64,000 nucleotides of DNA. Origin: Brevibacillus fluminis. GTDB taxonomy: Bacteria > Bacillota > Bacilli > Brevibacillales > Brevibacillaceae. Shown here in pieces: positions 16,848-26,199 of the stretch; position 1 is the stretch's first letter, and each line of letters starts with the position of its first letter. The notes below the pieces were generated by a model. That model saw nothing but the letters and a program-made list of their open reading frames with translations, searched no databases and had not been told where the DNA came from. The DNA lies in the NCBI RefSeq assembly GCF_003710825.1, contig NZ_RHHQ01000028.1, positions 62,001 to 126,000 on the forward strand, read 5' to 3'. The position numbers and the translations under genes are program-made.

Positions 16848-17525
16848 ATGGAGAATCTTGTAAGTGTTTTGGGAACAGGAAGGATGGGCAAGGCGCTGGT
16901 AAAGACACTTGCGCCTCATGTCGGCCGTTTGCGCTGGGGAACGCGCGATCCGCAAAAGCTGGCCGCATTGATTGAAAAAGAAGAGGGTTTGTCACATGTC
17001 GAGGCTTGCTCCTATGAAAAAGCGCTAGATAACAGGATCATCATCCACACGTTGTGGCTGAGGCATTTGCTGCCACTGGCGGAAGCCAACCGCGAGCAGC
17101 TGGCGGAAAAAATCCTGGTCGATGTGACCAATCCATTCACAGAGGATTTCACCGATTTCATCCTCCCGTGGGGCACATCGGCGGCGGAGCAAATTCAGCA
17201 GGCGCTGCCGCAAACATCTGTCGTAGGGGCGTTCAAAAACACGTACTTTCAAGTGTTTGACCAGCCCGTGCACCAAGGGATGGTGAGCGATTGCTTTGTG
17301 ACGAGCGATGTGGAAGATGCGAAGCGGCAGGTACTGTCTTTGTTCGCGAGGTTGCCGTTTCGACTGCTTGATGGCGGCGCCTTGGCGAATAACCGCACGA
17401 TCGAGCGGATGACGTTGTTTGAACGCGAAATCGCTTTGCGGTACAAGTCGTATCCGTATGTGTCATTGCGACTGTTCGGCATCGATGAACAGCCGCGTGA
17501 GGAGCGTGAAGCGTCTGCCGAATGA
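16848..17525 (+). CDS. NADP oxidoreductase, coenzyme F420-dependent-like (Rossmann protein)
   Basis: A 225-residue protein with an N-terminal dinucleotide-binding motif GTGRMG (9-14) followed by a beta-strand ending in GTRDPQ, where the Arg favours NADP. It matches the NADP oxidoreductase coenzyme F420-dependent domain also found in many non-methanogens. A C-terminal helical part contains NNRTIERM. The ATG at 16848 is used because GAGAGGGGG precedes it. The substrate is unknown. Confidence 0.75.
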   Translation: MENLVSVLGTGRMGKALVKTLAPHVGRLRWGTRDPQKLAALIEKEEGLSHVEACSYEKALDNRIIIHTLWLRHLLPLAEANREQLAEKILVDVTNPFTEDFTDFILPWGTSAAEQIQQALPQTSVVGAFKNTYFQVFDQPVHQGMVSDCFVTSDVEDAKRQVLSLFARLPFRLLDGGALANNRTIERMTLFEREIALRYKSYPYVSLRLFGIDEQPREEREASAE

Positions 17526-17543
17526 CGAATGACGAGAGAAAAG

Positions 17544-17580
17544 GCCCTGCTCAGGCAAAATAGCGAAGCAGGGCTTTTTC
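17544..17580. terminator. Terminator between convergent reductase and LysR genes
   Basis: GCCCTGCT pairs with AGCAGGGC, then a T-run on the plus strand. The left arm lies just outside, and the right arm inside, the end of the LysR gene. Confidence 0.7.
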
Positions 17581-18399
17581 ATTGGAAGCGGAATGCGAGA
17601 TCAGTGAAATCGTCCGCTTTGCCGCTTCTTCCTTGATCGGTATGGCCTGCAAATCGGCGTGGGGCAGGTGCAAGGCGACGAGTTCGGGCACGATCGCCAT
17701 CCCTGCGCCAGCGGCCACAAAGCCGAGCAAAAAATCACCAAAGCCGACTTCCATTTTGATGGCAGGGACATGACCGTGTGCTGCCATGATCAAGCCAACC
17801 GTTTTTCGCACACTGCAATTGGGGGGATACATCACCAGCGGCACCTCGGCAAGTTGACTTAGAGACACGGTGGTGGCTTTTACCAGCGGGTCGGACGTTC
17901 GAGTGACGGCGTAAAAGTGTTCCTCGAATAGATCGACAACCCGCAGCGATTTGTGGACGGGGATGCGCTCAATCACCGCCGCATCCAGTTTTTCTTCTTT
18001 TAACAGGGCGAAAATTTCAGTTGATGTGGGGCGAACGGTAAGTTCAATCTCAATCGCGGCAGATTCCAATGCCAATATTCGCTTCGGCAAGTAATGGGCG
18101 GCCAAGCTGGGCAAGGTGCCGAGCCGGATGCGCCGCTTTTGTCGGCATGCTTGCATCTCGCGTTGAATCTGTGCGAGTTCATGCAGTAACGGCTGAATCC
18201 GCTCCGCTAAGAGCTCACCGCTAGGAGTCAACTCGACGCCGGATGTAGACCGGTAAAACAATGCAGTGCCATAGTAGCTCTCCAGCCGCTTGATTTGTTT
18301 ACTCAGGGCAGGAGGGGAAAGATTCAGCTTTTCACTCGCTTTCGAAATGCTTTTTTGCCGCGCAGTTTCGAGAAAGCTGTCAAAATAGTCGGTATCCAT
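17551..18399 (-). CDS. LysR-family transcriptional regulator
   Basis: A 282-residue regulator with an N-terminal winged HTH (FLETARQKSISKASEKLNLSPPALSKQIKRLE) and a periplasmic-binding-protein-like effector domain. The ATG at 18399 is preferred over one 42 bases upstream because AAAGAGGT precedes it at a suitable distance. It is divergent from the MFS gene at 18515 with a 115-base shared region, the usual LysR-target arrangement. Confidence 0.9.
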   Translation of the reverse strand: MDTDYFDSFLETARQKSISKASEKLNLSPPALSKQIKRLESYYGTALFYRSTSGVELTPSGELLAERIQPLLHELAQIQREMQACRQKRRIRLGTLPSLAAHYLPKRILALESAAIEIELTVRPTSTEIFALLKEEKLDAAVIERIPVHKSLRVVDLFEEHFYAVTRTSDPLVKATTVSLSQLAEVPLVMYPPNCSVRKTVGLIMAAHGHVPAIKMEVGFGDFLLGFVAAGAGMAIVPELVALHLPHADLQAIPIKEEAAKRTISLISHSASNEKALLRYFA

Positions 18400-18514
18400 A
18401 TCAAAGACCTCTTTCTGGTGAACATACAACCGATCATACATTGTCTGTCGCTATTTGCAAACGCGTCATCACACATTGCGGAAGGCAATACCCGCTCACG
18501 AAGGGAACGTATTC

Positions 18515-19774
18515 ATGGCCTTTAAACATTATCATCGAAACGTAAAAATACGCATGTACGATGTCTTCATCAACAGTCTGTGCAGTATGCTTTATCTTCC
18601 GTTTATGGGCATTTATTTTGCCGATCATTTCGGCGCGCAGGTGACGGGGATCGTCATGATTGCTACGGTCATAGCAGGGTTCGGGACAGGGCTGTACGGC
18701 AGCTACTATGCGGATTTGATCGGGCGGAAAACGATTATGGTCTTAAGCGCCGCAGTCCGCTTGGCTGCGGTGGCAGCCGTGCTTCTCGTAAATACCCCGT
18801 GGTTTCAATCCAGCTTGATCACGCTTATTGCTGTCATTATTTTGTCTGCATGCAGCGGCGTGAGCGAACCTGTCTCCGAGGCCATGGTAATCGATGTCAC
18901 CACAGTCGAAAACCGTAAATCGGTCTACAACTTTTTGTATTGGTTTCGCAACCTGTCGCAGGTCATCGGCGGAGTGGTCGGCGGCTTTTTATTCAAGGAG
19001 CATTTTACGCTGCTTTTGCTGCTGTCGGCGGCGCTATCACTGGCATCATTCATACTTATTGCGTGCTGGATCACCGATACGTACGTCCGGCCGGAAAAAG
19101 GCGGCGGGGGAGTCAACGTGTTGAAAGACTTGTTTGCCCGCTACAAGCGTGTCAGCAGCGACACAACCTTCATGATCTTTACGCTCGCCACGCTCTTGTT
19201 TTTTTCGTTGGAATTCCAGCTGACGAATTATATCGGTATCCGTCTGGAGCGAGAGCTACCCGACCAGCAGATTCAGCTGTGGGACGGTCTTGGGTTCTCG
19301 CTGGACGGCGTGAAAATGCTCGGTTTCCTACAGGCGGAAAACACCTTTCTGGTCGTTTCCGCCACGCTGCTGATCGGCGCGCTGATGAGGCGGTTTCGCG
19401 ATACGAATGTACTTTTTGCCGGACTCATTATGTATACGATCGCCTATGTTTTTATGGGATGGAGCAGTGCGCCGCTCGTTTTGTTGGTAGCGATGTTTTT
19501 TGCGACGACAGGGGAGATCATGTTTTGGCCGGTACGGCAAGCGTACCTCGCCCAGCTCATTCCCGATGATGCCAGGAGTTCGTACATGGCGGTCAATTCA
19601 CTGGTTTTCCAGGGGGCGCGAATCATCGCATCTGTTTGTATCACGGCTGGAACGGTCGTATCGTCGGTCATAATGGGCATCTTTTTCGGCACGATCGGTC
19701 TGACCAGCATATTGTTGTTTTTTCAGGTCATTCACAGACTCAACCGAAACAGGCAGCAGAAGCTGTCTTCATAA
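18515..19774 (+). CDS. MFS transporter (12-TM type)
   Basis: A 419-residue major facilitator with about 12 TM helices. Motif A-like YYADLIGRKTIMVLSA follows TM2, and there is a hydrophilic central loop (RPEKGGGGVNVLKDL). It resembles MdtH-like drug/efflux transporters, though the substrate is not predictable. The ATG at 18515 follows AAGGGA at 8 bases; earlier ATG codons lack a ribosome site. Control by the divergent LysR protein is likely. Confidence 0.85.
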   Translation: MAFKHYHRNVKIRMYDVFINSLCSMLYLPFMGIYFADHFGAQVTGIVMIATVIAGFGTGLYGSYYADLIGRKTIMVLSAAVRLAAVAAVLLVNTPWFQSSLITLIAVIILSACSGVSEPVSEAMVIDVTTVENRKSVYNFLYWFRNLSQVIGGVVGGFLFKEHFTLLLLLSAALSLASFILIACWITDTYVRPEKGGGGVNVLKDLFARYKRVSSDTTFMIFTLATLLFFSLEFQLTNYIGIRLERELPDQQIQLWDGLGFSLDGVKMLGFLQAENTFLVVSATLLIGALMRRFRDTNVLFAGLIMYTIAYVFMGWSSAPLVLLVAMFFATTGEIMFWPVRQAYLAQLIPDDARSSYMAVNSLVFQGARIIASVCITAGTVVSSVIMGIFFGTIGLTSILLFFQVIHRLNRNRQQKLSS

Positions 19775-19798
19775 AGGGAGAAACCATCGTTTTTGGGA

Positions 19799-19838
19799 AA
19801 GCGGATCGGCTCGTACGGGGCTGATCCGTTTCAATTTT
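19799..19838 (+). terminator. Terminator after the MFS gene
   Basis: AAGCGGATC pairs with GATCCGTTT (one G-T wobble), followed by a T-rich tail. Confidence 0.6.
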
Positions 19839-19936
19839 GTCCCAGTTGCGAGGGGAAGATCTTGAACAAGCTGGAAAAAAACGATATGATGAAAGGGAAT
19901 GTACGTTCGTTATTTTTCGTTATAGGGGGAATCGAA

Positions 19937-20509
19937 ATGAACCGATGCGGATGGGTGACGCAGGACCCGCTGTATATGGATTACCACGATAAGGAGTGGG
20001 GGGTGCCTGTTTACGATGACCGGCTGCTGTTCGAATATTTGAATCTGGAAGGTGCCCAGGCAGGGCTCAGCTGGTATACGATCCTCAAAAAACGGGAGAA
20101 CTACCGCAAAGCGTTTGACAATTTCGATGCCGAGACGATCGTCGCCTATGACGAGCGGAAAGTTGAGGAGCTGCTGCAAAACGAAGGGATCGTTCGCAAC
20201 CGCCTCAAGGTCAATGCAGTGATCGAAAACGCTCGCGCTTATTTGCGGGTGCAGGAGGAGTTCGGTTCGTTTCGCGACTACATCTGGTCGTTTGTGGGAG
20301 GAAGCCCGCTTATCAATGATTTTCAAAGCATGAGCGAGGTGCCTGCCTCCACCCCGATCAGCGACAAAATGAGTAAAGATTTGAAGAAGCGCGGCTTCAA
20401 ATTCGTCGGCTCCACCATCTGCTACGCATTCATGCAAGCGGTAGGCATGGTCAACGATCACATTGCAACATGCGACTGCCGTGCAGCTGTGCAAACAGCG
20501 GGGAAGTAA
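19937..20509 (+). CDS. tag: DNA-3-methyladenine glycosylase I
   Basis: A 190-residue base-excision repair enzyme that removes 3-methyladenine from alkylated DNA. The zinc-binding residues of the E. coli enzyme are all present at the same numbers: Cys4, His17, His175 and Cys179. The hallmark GLSWYTILKKRENYRKAF and GFKFVGSTICYAFMQAVGMVNDH blocks are also present. The ATG at 19937 is fixed by the Cys4 alignment and by AGGGGGAA upstream. It is monocistronic and followed by a terminator. Confidence 0.97.
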   Translation: MNRCGWVTQDPLYMDYHDKEWGVPVYDDRLLFEYLNLEGAQAGLSWYTILKKRENYRKAFDNFDAETIVAYDERKVEELLQNEGIVRNRLKVNAVIENARAYLRVQEEFGSFRDYIWSFVGGSPLINDFQSMSEVPASTPISDKMSKDLKKRGFKFVGSTICYAFMQAVGMVNDHIATCDCRAAVQTAGK

Positions 20510-20533
20510 AGGGCCTCTAATCGAGGTATGCAG

Positions 20534-20560
20534 CCGTCAGGAAGGTTCCTGACGGTTTTG
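20534..20560 (+). terminator. Terminator after tag
   Basis: CCGTCAGGA pairs with TCCTGACGG around a very short loop, followed by TTTTG. Confidence 0.8.
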
Positions 20561-20703
20561 TCACTTCCGAGGGATTCCCACATGACCGATCTCGCGTCAG
20601 CTATTCCGGGATGTAGAGGACCAGGGCTTATCGGCAATCTGGATGATGTTGGAATAGTGAACCCGAATCCGTTCATACTAGGGAAAAAAGTGAGGTGGAC
20701 CAC

Positions 20704-20919
20704 TTGAACTTTTCTCTCATCATCGGATTCGTAGAGTCGCTCACATCCTATTATCTCACACTCCTATTACTCATAATGGGACTGCTGCTGCGCTTTCGCA
20801 CGTATCCGGCTTACAAGAGCAGACAGCTGACAACGGATGCGGCATGGGCGAGAAGCGGCGGGAACGTCTGCATGATCGCGTCGGGGATTGTGCTGGTGTC
20901 CCATTTTCTGTTTATTTAG
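20704..20919 (+). CDS. Small two-helix membrane protein of unknown function
   Basis: A 71-residue protein with two TM helices (about 5-30 and 50-68) separated by a basic loop (RFRTYPAYKSRQ). The TTG at 20704 is chosen because GAGGTGG ends 5 bases before it; a GTG at 20695 is an alternative with a poor site. The general layout resembles the CLC_0170 group of small membrane proteins, but this is a weak resemblance. Its stop overlaps the end of the convergent gerAC-like gene by 8 bases. Linkage to germination is suggested by position only. Confidence 0.6.
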   Translation: MNFSLIIGFVESLTSYYLTLLLLIMGLLLRFRTYPAYKSRQLTTDAAWARSGGNVCMIASGIVLVSHFLFI

Positions 20920-22045
20920 TTTGCCCGATGCGGCGAATTGACGTATCGACTTGCACCTCTACCTCCGCCTCTTTGAAAACTTGCGGCCAATCTTTCTGAT
21001 GCGCCTTCCAGTATTTGTAGTGGTGCCGGCGAAGTTGCTCCCCGAATTTGAATATATCAGTTTGGAACTCCCGTTGAACCTTGTGGATGACGATCTCCAC
21101 ATCTTGTTTAATCTTTTTGCTGAGCAATTGTTCCTTTTCTCTGATTTTCTGCAAAGTAGGGTTATGGTCGAATCCGTCCTCTGCGATATGCCCCTCGATC
21201 TGGATGCGGATGTGAAAGACAGGCCGGTTATTCCGAATCACGGCGTGGATGGTGGCTCTGCTTGATTTGACCTCGAAAGTGGAATACTTCTGGTTTTGGA
21301 GAAAGATCACTTCGTTTCCTGCGCTTTTCGTGCCTACGATCCATCGATGTGATTTAACTTCCTCACCGCTGAGCCATCCGACCATTTTATCTTGTTTGAA
21401 TAAGGCACCTCCGTCCAATTTTACTTCCCGAGTGTGAGGTTCGATGCGAGGTATCATACTGTCTGAGCCGGCGTGGAGGTTGCTTGCGAACTCGCCGACT
21501 GTGGACATAAGGGGGATGCGTGTCGACTTCACCTGCGCTTCCTCTGTCATGATGCTGATGTAGCGGGCGGGGACGGGCATGAGCCGCGGCTTTACCTCTA
21601 TCACATCCTTTGCTTCCCCTTTGGCGATTACCAGCTTGATCTTGCGCCGCATTTCCTGATCCCGTAAGAAGACGTCGAGTGGCTTTTCGATGCCTTCCCG
21701 GGCCAATTCTTCGCCGATTACAACCACCTGGAGGTGCTCATAAAACGGCTTGCGCGCAATTCGGGTGGTCATTAACCGGATGCATTCAAAAATCGACTCC
21801 CCAGCCGTGCTGATGTTCCAGTTCGGTGCAATGTTTGGGTTCTTCACCTTTCCTGAAAGAGCCTGTGCTTCCGTCAATTGAACGGTTAGCCGGTATCGGG
21901 GCTTCTTTTTTTCCTTACTCGGCAGCTTGTCGATTCCGACGCCCATGACAAAGAGTCGGTCTTGTATCTCAACACGATCCCAGCAGCCTGCGAGCAGAAG
22001 GGAGGCGATGATGATGCACAGACAAGGCAGCGACCACAGCTTCAT
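20912..22045 (-). CDS. gerAC: Spore germination receptor subunit C (Ger(x)C lipoprotein)
   Basis: A 377-residue lipoprotein. The N-terminal signal ends in lipobox LLAGC, placing it on the outer face of the inner spore membrane. The body matches the Ger(x)C family: DRVEIQDRLFVMGVGIDK near the start and a long C-terminal domain ending in a helix with KYWKAHQKDWPQVF. It is the third subunit of a GerA-type nutrient receptor, and its start overlaps the subunit B stop by 4 bases. The gerA name is for family only; the germinant is unknown. Confidence 0.95.
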   Translation of the reverse strand: MKLWSLPCLCIIIASLLLAGCWDRVEIQDRLFVMGVGIDKLPSKEKKKPRYRLTVQLTEAQALSGKVKNPNIAPNWNISTAGESIFECIRLMTTRIARKPFYEHLQVVVIGEELAREGIEKPLDVFLRDQEMRRKIKLVIAKGEAKDVIEVKPRLMPVPARYISIMTEEAQVKSTRIPLMSTVGEFASNLHAGSDSMIPRIEPHTREVKLDGGALFKQDKMVGWLSGEEVKSHRWIVGTKSAGNEVIFLQNQKYSTFEVKSSRATIHAVIRNNRPVFHIRIQIEGHIAEDGFDHNPTLQKIREKEQLLSKKIKQDVEIVIHKVQREFQTDIFKFGEQLRRHHYKYWKAHQKDWPQVFKEAEVEVQVDTSIRRIGQTK

Positions 22046-23130
22046 GATTTGGCCCTCCTGTTTTTCAAAAGGTAGACAACCGACATGGCTAGCGGTGTGA
22101 AGATGGTCATCGCCATCCCAACCCAGCTGATGACATCACTGAGGCTGCTCACCTCAAAGTCATTGCGCGGCAAAACTGCGATCAAAAAAACGACAGGGAA
22201 AAACAGCATGCTGATCACGCGCTGTTCCTGCAGCTTGAACATCTGCGAGGCAATCAGGCTGGCGCAGTAATGGTACAGCATGATGGTCGTGACGGTGAAC
22301 GGAATCCAGACCAGCATCATGATGGAATCGAGGCGTTCGATGAAGGCGCCTGGCACCTCGATGTTTTTGATCACGGTCAAGGTTGGGTACAGCAGCAGCG
22401 TCACCTCTGGAGCTCCCATGACGGCGATGCAAATGACTGTAACGATTGTGTAAAGACCAGTGACGAACAGCAGGGAGACGATGGCTGCGGTGCGGGATCG
22501 CTTCGGCTTTTCCATGAATGGCAAAATGAACAGCAGCATCTCAAAGCCAAGAAACGAGAATGACGTCGTGGGCAAGCCGCTCAGCACAGGTCCTAAGCCA
22601 TCTCCCAGCACGGGCATTAGACGTCCGAAATCGGCGTCGCGCAGCGTTTGCGTCAGCACAAGCAGCAACAGAAATAGGGAGAGCGGCTGAAACAGCTCGT
22701 TAAATCGCGCGATCGCGTTGATCCCATGCTGCACCACATAGGTGCTGAGCGACAAAAGCCCGATGACGATGACCTCCATCGGTGTCAAATCAAGGAGGAA
22801 CAGCTTGGTCACATCTGCCGAGACACGGACAACCATTCCGACGAACAGCAGGAAATATAAGAGAAAAATGACCAGTACCAACGTTCCCAGCCACTTCCCG
22901 AATAGAAGGGGGCCATAGTAGATCAAGCTTTGCTCAGGATAGCGCGTCCCGATGAAGCTAATCACGCTGACGATCAAGATTGCGATCAAGCCTGCCAGCA
23001 AAATATCGATCCAGCTGTCGACGCCTGCCTTGCTGGCGACGAGCCGCGGGAGCGAGAGCACCCCGACGCCGACCACCGCGCCGAACAGCACGACGGTCAC
23101 TTGTGGAGCGGTAAGCCTGTCTTTAATCAC
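22042..23130 (-). CDS. gerAB: Spore germination receptor subunit B (GerAB/ArcD/ProY family)
   Basis: A 362-residue integral membrane protein with about 10 TM helices, of the APC-type GerAB family (GVGVLSLPRLVASKAGVDSW near the N-terminus is the family signature). In related receptors this subunit binds the germinant. It lies 3 bases downstream of subunit A and overlaps subunit C, a standard A-B-C operon. Nutrient specificity cannot be read from sequence. Confidence 0.95.
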   Translation of the reverse strand: MIKDRLTAPQVTVVLFGAVVGVGVLSLPRLVASKAGVDSWIDILLAGLIAILIVSVISFIGTRYPEQSLIYYGPLLFGKWLGTLVLVIFLLYFLLFVGMVVRVSADVTKLFLLDLTPMEVIVIGLLSLSTYVVQHGINAIARFNELFQPLSLFLLLLVLTQTLRDADFGRLMPVLGDGLGPVLSGLPTTSFSFLGFEMLLFILPFMEKPKRSRTAAIVSLLFVTGLYTIVTVICIAVMGAPEVTLLLYPTLTVIKNIEVPGAFIERLDSIMMLVWIPFTVTTIMLYHYCASLIASQMFKLQEQRVISMLFFPVVFLIAVLPRNDFEVSSLSDVISWVGMAMTIFTPLAMSVVYLLKNRRAKS

Positions 23131-23133
23131 TTG

Positions 23134-24543
23134 TTACCATCCTTTCTTACGTTTACGGAGATTCATCCGTACGCGGTCGAGCGGATGCAAAATCTCAGGT
23201 CGTTCCTTTTGGTTGGTGAGCGGCGCCCGGATGATGATGTCCTTCCAATCGCTCGGCCGGTAAGGGGCGAACGGCGAGAAATAATTGATGCCAAAAGATT
23301 TGAGCGAGATCAGATGGGCAGCGACCGTGAGAATGCCCAGAATCACCCCAAATAACCCCAGTGTGCCGGCGAGGATCATCAGCGGAAAGCGGAGGAGACG
23401 CAAGGCGATCGCACCGTTATAGGCTGGAACCAAAAAGGAAGAGATGGCGGTGATGCCGACGACAATGACCATGACGGGACTGACGATGCCCGCTTCAACC
23501 GCTGATTGGCCAATTACTAAACCGCCAACGATGCCGATGGTCTGTCCCATCACCTTGGGGAGACGCATGCCTGCCTCGCGCAGCATTTCCAGCGTGGTTT
23601 CCATCATGAGCGCTTCTAAAATGCTTGGAAAAGGCACTTGGGCTCTGGTCGCCGCAATGCTTAGCGTCAGCTGCGTTGGGATCATGCCGGGGTGGAAGGA
23701 GACGAGTGCGATGTAGAGTGAAGGAAGGATCAACGCGATAACAGCCCCGAGAAAACGGATTGTGCGGATTGCTGAACCGATCAGCCAGCGCTCAAAATAG
23801 TCGTCAGGAGCTTGAAACAGCATCGAAAATGTCATGGGGACGATCAGCACGCTGGGGCTGCCGTCCACGAAAATCGCGACTCGACCCTCGCCGATGGCGC
23901 TCACAACGCGCACAGGCAGCTCCGTATATTGCGCCTGCGGGAATGGGGAGTACCAGCTGTCCTGGATCCATTGCTCGATCGTTCCGCAGTCCAGCACCTC
24001 GTCGATATCGACGGTGGCGAGTCGTGATTGCACCTCCTGAAGAATCGTCGGATTGACGATGTCGTCGACGAACACCAGCGCCACTTTTGTTTTGCTTCGC
24101 CTGCCGAGTATGCTCGTCTGGACTTTTAAGCCGATGTCCGGAAATCTGCGCCGAATGAGCGACAGGTTGACGTGGAGGGATTCGACAAAGCTGTCGCGCG
24201 GGCCGCGGATGATGCTCTCGTTTTCGGCTGCCTGGATGGTGCGGTTCTCGCTTCCGCCCCCATTTGACACGTAAGCGGCGGAAGAATTCTCGAAAAACAC
24301 GACGATATTCCCGGACAGAATCGCCGTGATCGCCTCTTGCAGATCGGGCAGGGGCGTAAGAATCGGACCGCCTTCCCCGGGTAGTGGATGTATGTTTTGA
24401 CCGATATGTTCATTTGCAAAGGTTTGGTCGACCAAGCTGTTGAGATATAGCAATGTGACACAGTCATCGCCAATCTGAATCGGGTGCGAGACGAAATCGG
24501 AAGTGTCCCGAAATGCGGCTTGCAGCTCTTCCACCCCATTCAT
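23134..24543 (-). CDS. gerAA: Spore germination receptor subunit A
   Basis: A 469-residue protein: a soluble N-terminal domain (to about 240) with the family blocks FVDDIVNPTILQEVQSRL and DGSPSVLIVPMTF, then about five TM helices and a short cytoplasmic tail (LTNQKERPEILHPLDRVRMNLRKRKKGW). It is the first gene of the receptor operon, with GAGGAGG before the ATG and a sigma-G-like promoter upstream. With subunits B and C it forms the inner-membrane receptor that triggers germination. Confidence 0.96.
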   Translation of the reverse strand: MNGVEELQAAFRDTSDFVSHPIQIGDDCVTLLYLNSLVDQTFANEHIGQNIHPLPGEGGPILTPLPDLQEAITAILSGNIVVFFENSSAAYVSNGGGSENRTIQAAENESIIRGPRDSFVESLHVNLSLIRRRFPDIGLKVQTSILGRRSKTKVALVFVDDIVNPTILQEVQSRLATVDIDEVLDCGTIEQWIQDSWYSPFPQAQYTELPVRVVSAIGEGRVAIFVDGSPSVLIVPMTFSMLFQAPDDYFERWLIGSAIRTIRFLGAVIALILPSLYIALVSFHPGMIPTQLTLSIAATRAQVPFPSILEALMMETTLEMLREAGMRLPKVMGQTIGIVGGLVIGQSAVEAGIVSPVMVIVVGITAISSFLVPAYNGAIALRLLRFPLMILAGTLGLFGVILGILTVAAHLISLKSFGINYFSPFAPYRPSDWKDIIIRAPLTNQKERPEILHPLDRVRMNLRKRKKGW

Positions 24544-24576
24544 TTCTTCACATACCTCCTCGCTTGTAGATGAAGG

Positions 24577-24606
24577 TAGTGTTTTACCTTTATGGGAAAT
24601 TATTCA
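24577..24606 (-). promoter_or_regulatory. Sigma-G-like forespore promoter of the gerA operon
   Basis: Minus strand: TGAATA, a 17-base spacer, AACACTA. The sigma-G consensus is TGAATA and CATACTA with 17-18 bases between, so the -35 matches fully and the -10 at 5 of 7. It lies 34 bases upstream of the first germination gene, as expected for a forespore-expressed receptor. Confidence 0.7.
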
Positions 24607-24700
24607 CATAAAAATATCATTCGACAATCTGTAATAACCTTCCCAATCGTTCGTCAAATAGTGAGAGTTGTCATTATGAGGCAGAGGGAAGGAATTCGAA

Positions 24701-25885
24701 ATGAAGAAAATGGTGAAACACGTCGGCGGATTGTTGCTGCTGCCCGCATTGCTTGCAGGATGTGTCGGATTGAACCAAGAGGGGACCAGCGGGACTGCAA
24801 ACACTGTACAGCCGGCTGTTGCGGCACAAGTAAAAAATCCTGCAGCACAGATCACAGAGCCGAAACAAGAAACGGAAAAAGAGGCGAAGCCTACGCAAAC
24901 AGAGGCACAAAAGGGCGATTGGGTCGCGTATAAAGGGCCGGTGGAGCACATCTTTTTTCACCCGCTGATCGCCTATCCCGAGCTCGCCTTCGACAATGAC
25001 AGCATGACAAAAGGCTATGACGATTGGTTCGTCACAGTGAAAGAGTTCGACCATATTTTAGCGGACCTGTACAAAAACCAGTACGTACTGATCAGTATGG
25101 ATCAGCTGTATGAGCTAAAAACGGTGAACGGGCAAAAGGAGCTGGTCAAAAAACAGCTCATGCTGCCAAAAAACAAAAAGCCGCTGGTGCTGTCCGTGGA
25201 TGATATGAACTATTACGACTACATGCTGCAAAATGGCAATGTCTATAAGCTGATCCTCGATGATAAAGGGAGGGTAGCGACCTATTCGCTTACACCGAAA
25301 GGGGAAAAACACATCGCATACGACAACGAAATCGTGCCGATCTTGGACACGTTCGTAAGCGAGCATCCCGACTTTTCCATTGATGGCGCCAAAGGGACGA
25401 TCGCGCTGACCGGCTATCAGGGCGTGCTTGGCTACCGCACGAACGAGCTGACATCCCCTGCCTACGAAGCCGAAAAAGCCGACGCGATCAAGGTAATCAA
25501 CCGAATGAAGGAGACCGGCTGGAGCTTCGCCTCCCACGGATACGGCCACCGCGACGCCCATAAGATCAGCTACAAAAGCCTTGTCGAGGACACGGAGCGG
25601 TGGAAAAAAGAAGTCAAACCGCTTGTAGGCGATACCCTGATTTATATTTACCCATACGGCAGCCGTGTCGACACCGACAGCGACAAATACAAATACTTGG
25701 TCAAAGCAGGCTTCCCCGTCCTGTGCGGCGTCGGACCGCAACCGTACCTCAAATACAAATCCGACTCCATGATGATGGACCGCCGTCACATCGACGGAAT
25801 CGCGCTAAAAACGCAAGGAGACAAACTGAAAGGCCTATTTGACAGCAAAGAAGTGATCGATAGCGTAAGGCCAAAGGGGAATTAG
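24701..25885 (+). CDS. Polysaccharide deacetylase-family lipoprotein
   Basis: A 394-residue exported lipoprotein (lipobox LLAGC near residue 21) with a low-complexity Thr/Glu/Lys linker. The NodB-like domain from about 160 has the metal-site Asp pair in LSVDDMNYYDYM and the HGYGH metal-binding His pair in FASHGYGHRDA. It also has the strand LIYIYPYGSRVDTD. These enzymes remove N-acetyl groups from peptidoglycan or related polymers outside the membrane. It is divergent from the germination operon, so a role in spore cortex or wall is possible but unproven. The start has AAGGAA upstream. Confidence 0.88.
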   Translation: MKKMVKHVGGLLLLPALLAGCVGLNQEGTSGTANTVQPAVAAQVKNPAAQITEPKQETEKEAKPTQTEAQKGDWVAYKGPVEHIFFHPLIAYPELAFDNDSMTKGYDDWFVTVKEFDHILADLYKNQYVLISMDQLYELKTVNGQKELVKKQLMLPKNKKPLVLSVDDMNYYDYMLQNGNVYKLILDDKGRVATYSLTPKGEKHIAYDNEIVPILDTFVSEHPDFSIDGAKGTIALTGYQGVLGYRTNELTSPAYEAEKADAIKVINRMKETGWSFASHGYGHRDAHKISYKSLVEDTERWKKEVKPLVGDTLIYIYPYGSRVDTDSDKYKYLVKAGFPVLCGVGPQPYLKYKSDSMMMDRRHIDGIALKTQGDKLKGLFDSKEVIDSVRPKGN

Positions 25886-25895
25886 AAGAGCAAGC

Positions 25896-25945
25896 AAAAA
25901 AGCATCCCAATCCACTTATTTTTTGTGGATGGGATGCTTTTTTTA
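25896..25945 (+). terminator. Long rho-independent terminator after the deacetylase
   Basis: AAAAAAGCATCCC pairs with GGGATGCTTTTTT, and ATCCAC/GTGGAT extends the stem inward; a T-run follows. The repeat copy begins at once after it. Confidence 0.9.
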
Positions 25946-25950
25946 CATGC

Positions 25951-26184
25951 TGCAGCCAAGGGATTTTTGGAAAAAGCGGAACGCAAGCCTTTGACAGGGC
26001 CAACCGAGGCGCAGCAGAAAAACAGAACGTCTTTCGCGCCACATATCATCATTGAGATACACCCGCCGCGCAGCGTGTGGCTTTGGGGCGCGGTTCTGTT
26101 TTTCTGCGGTGCCGTGCAGTGAATCCCCTTGCGGGTCCGGTCAACAGCGGCCGTGGAGCTTTTTCCAAAAATCCCGTTCCCTCC
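25951..26184 (+). repeat. Structured intergenic repeat, copy 2 of 4
   Basis: Outer arms 25960-25977 and 26158-26175 are a perfect 18-bp inverted repeat (GGGATTTTTGG... / ...CCAAAAATCCC). Inner arms 26014-26028 and 26093-26107 are a perfect 15-bp stem (GCAGAAAAACAGAAC). CGCGCC pairs with GGCGCG inside, around the conserved GAGATACACCCGCC core. It lies between the deacetylase terminator and the end of the chemoreceptor gene. The closing CTGCA seen in copies 1 and 3 is not kept. Confidence 0.88.
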
Positions 26185-26199
26185 ACAACAGCCAAAAAA

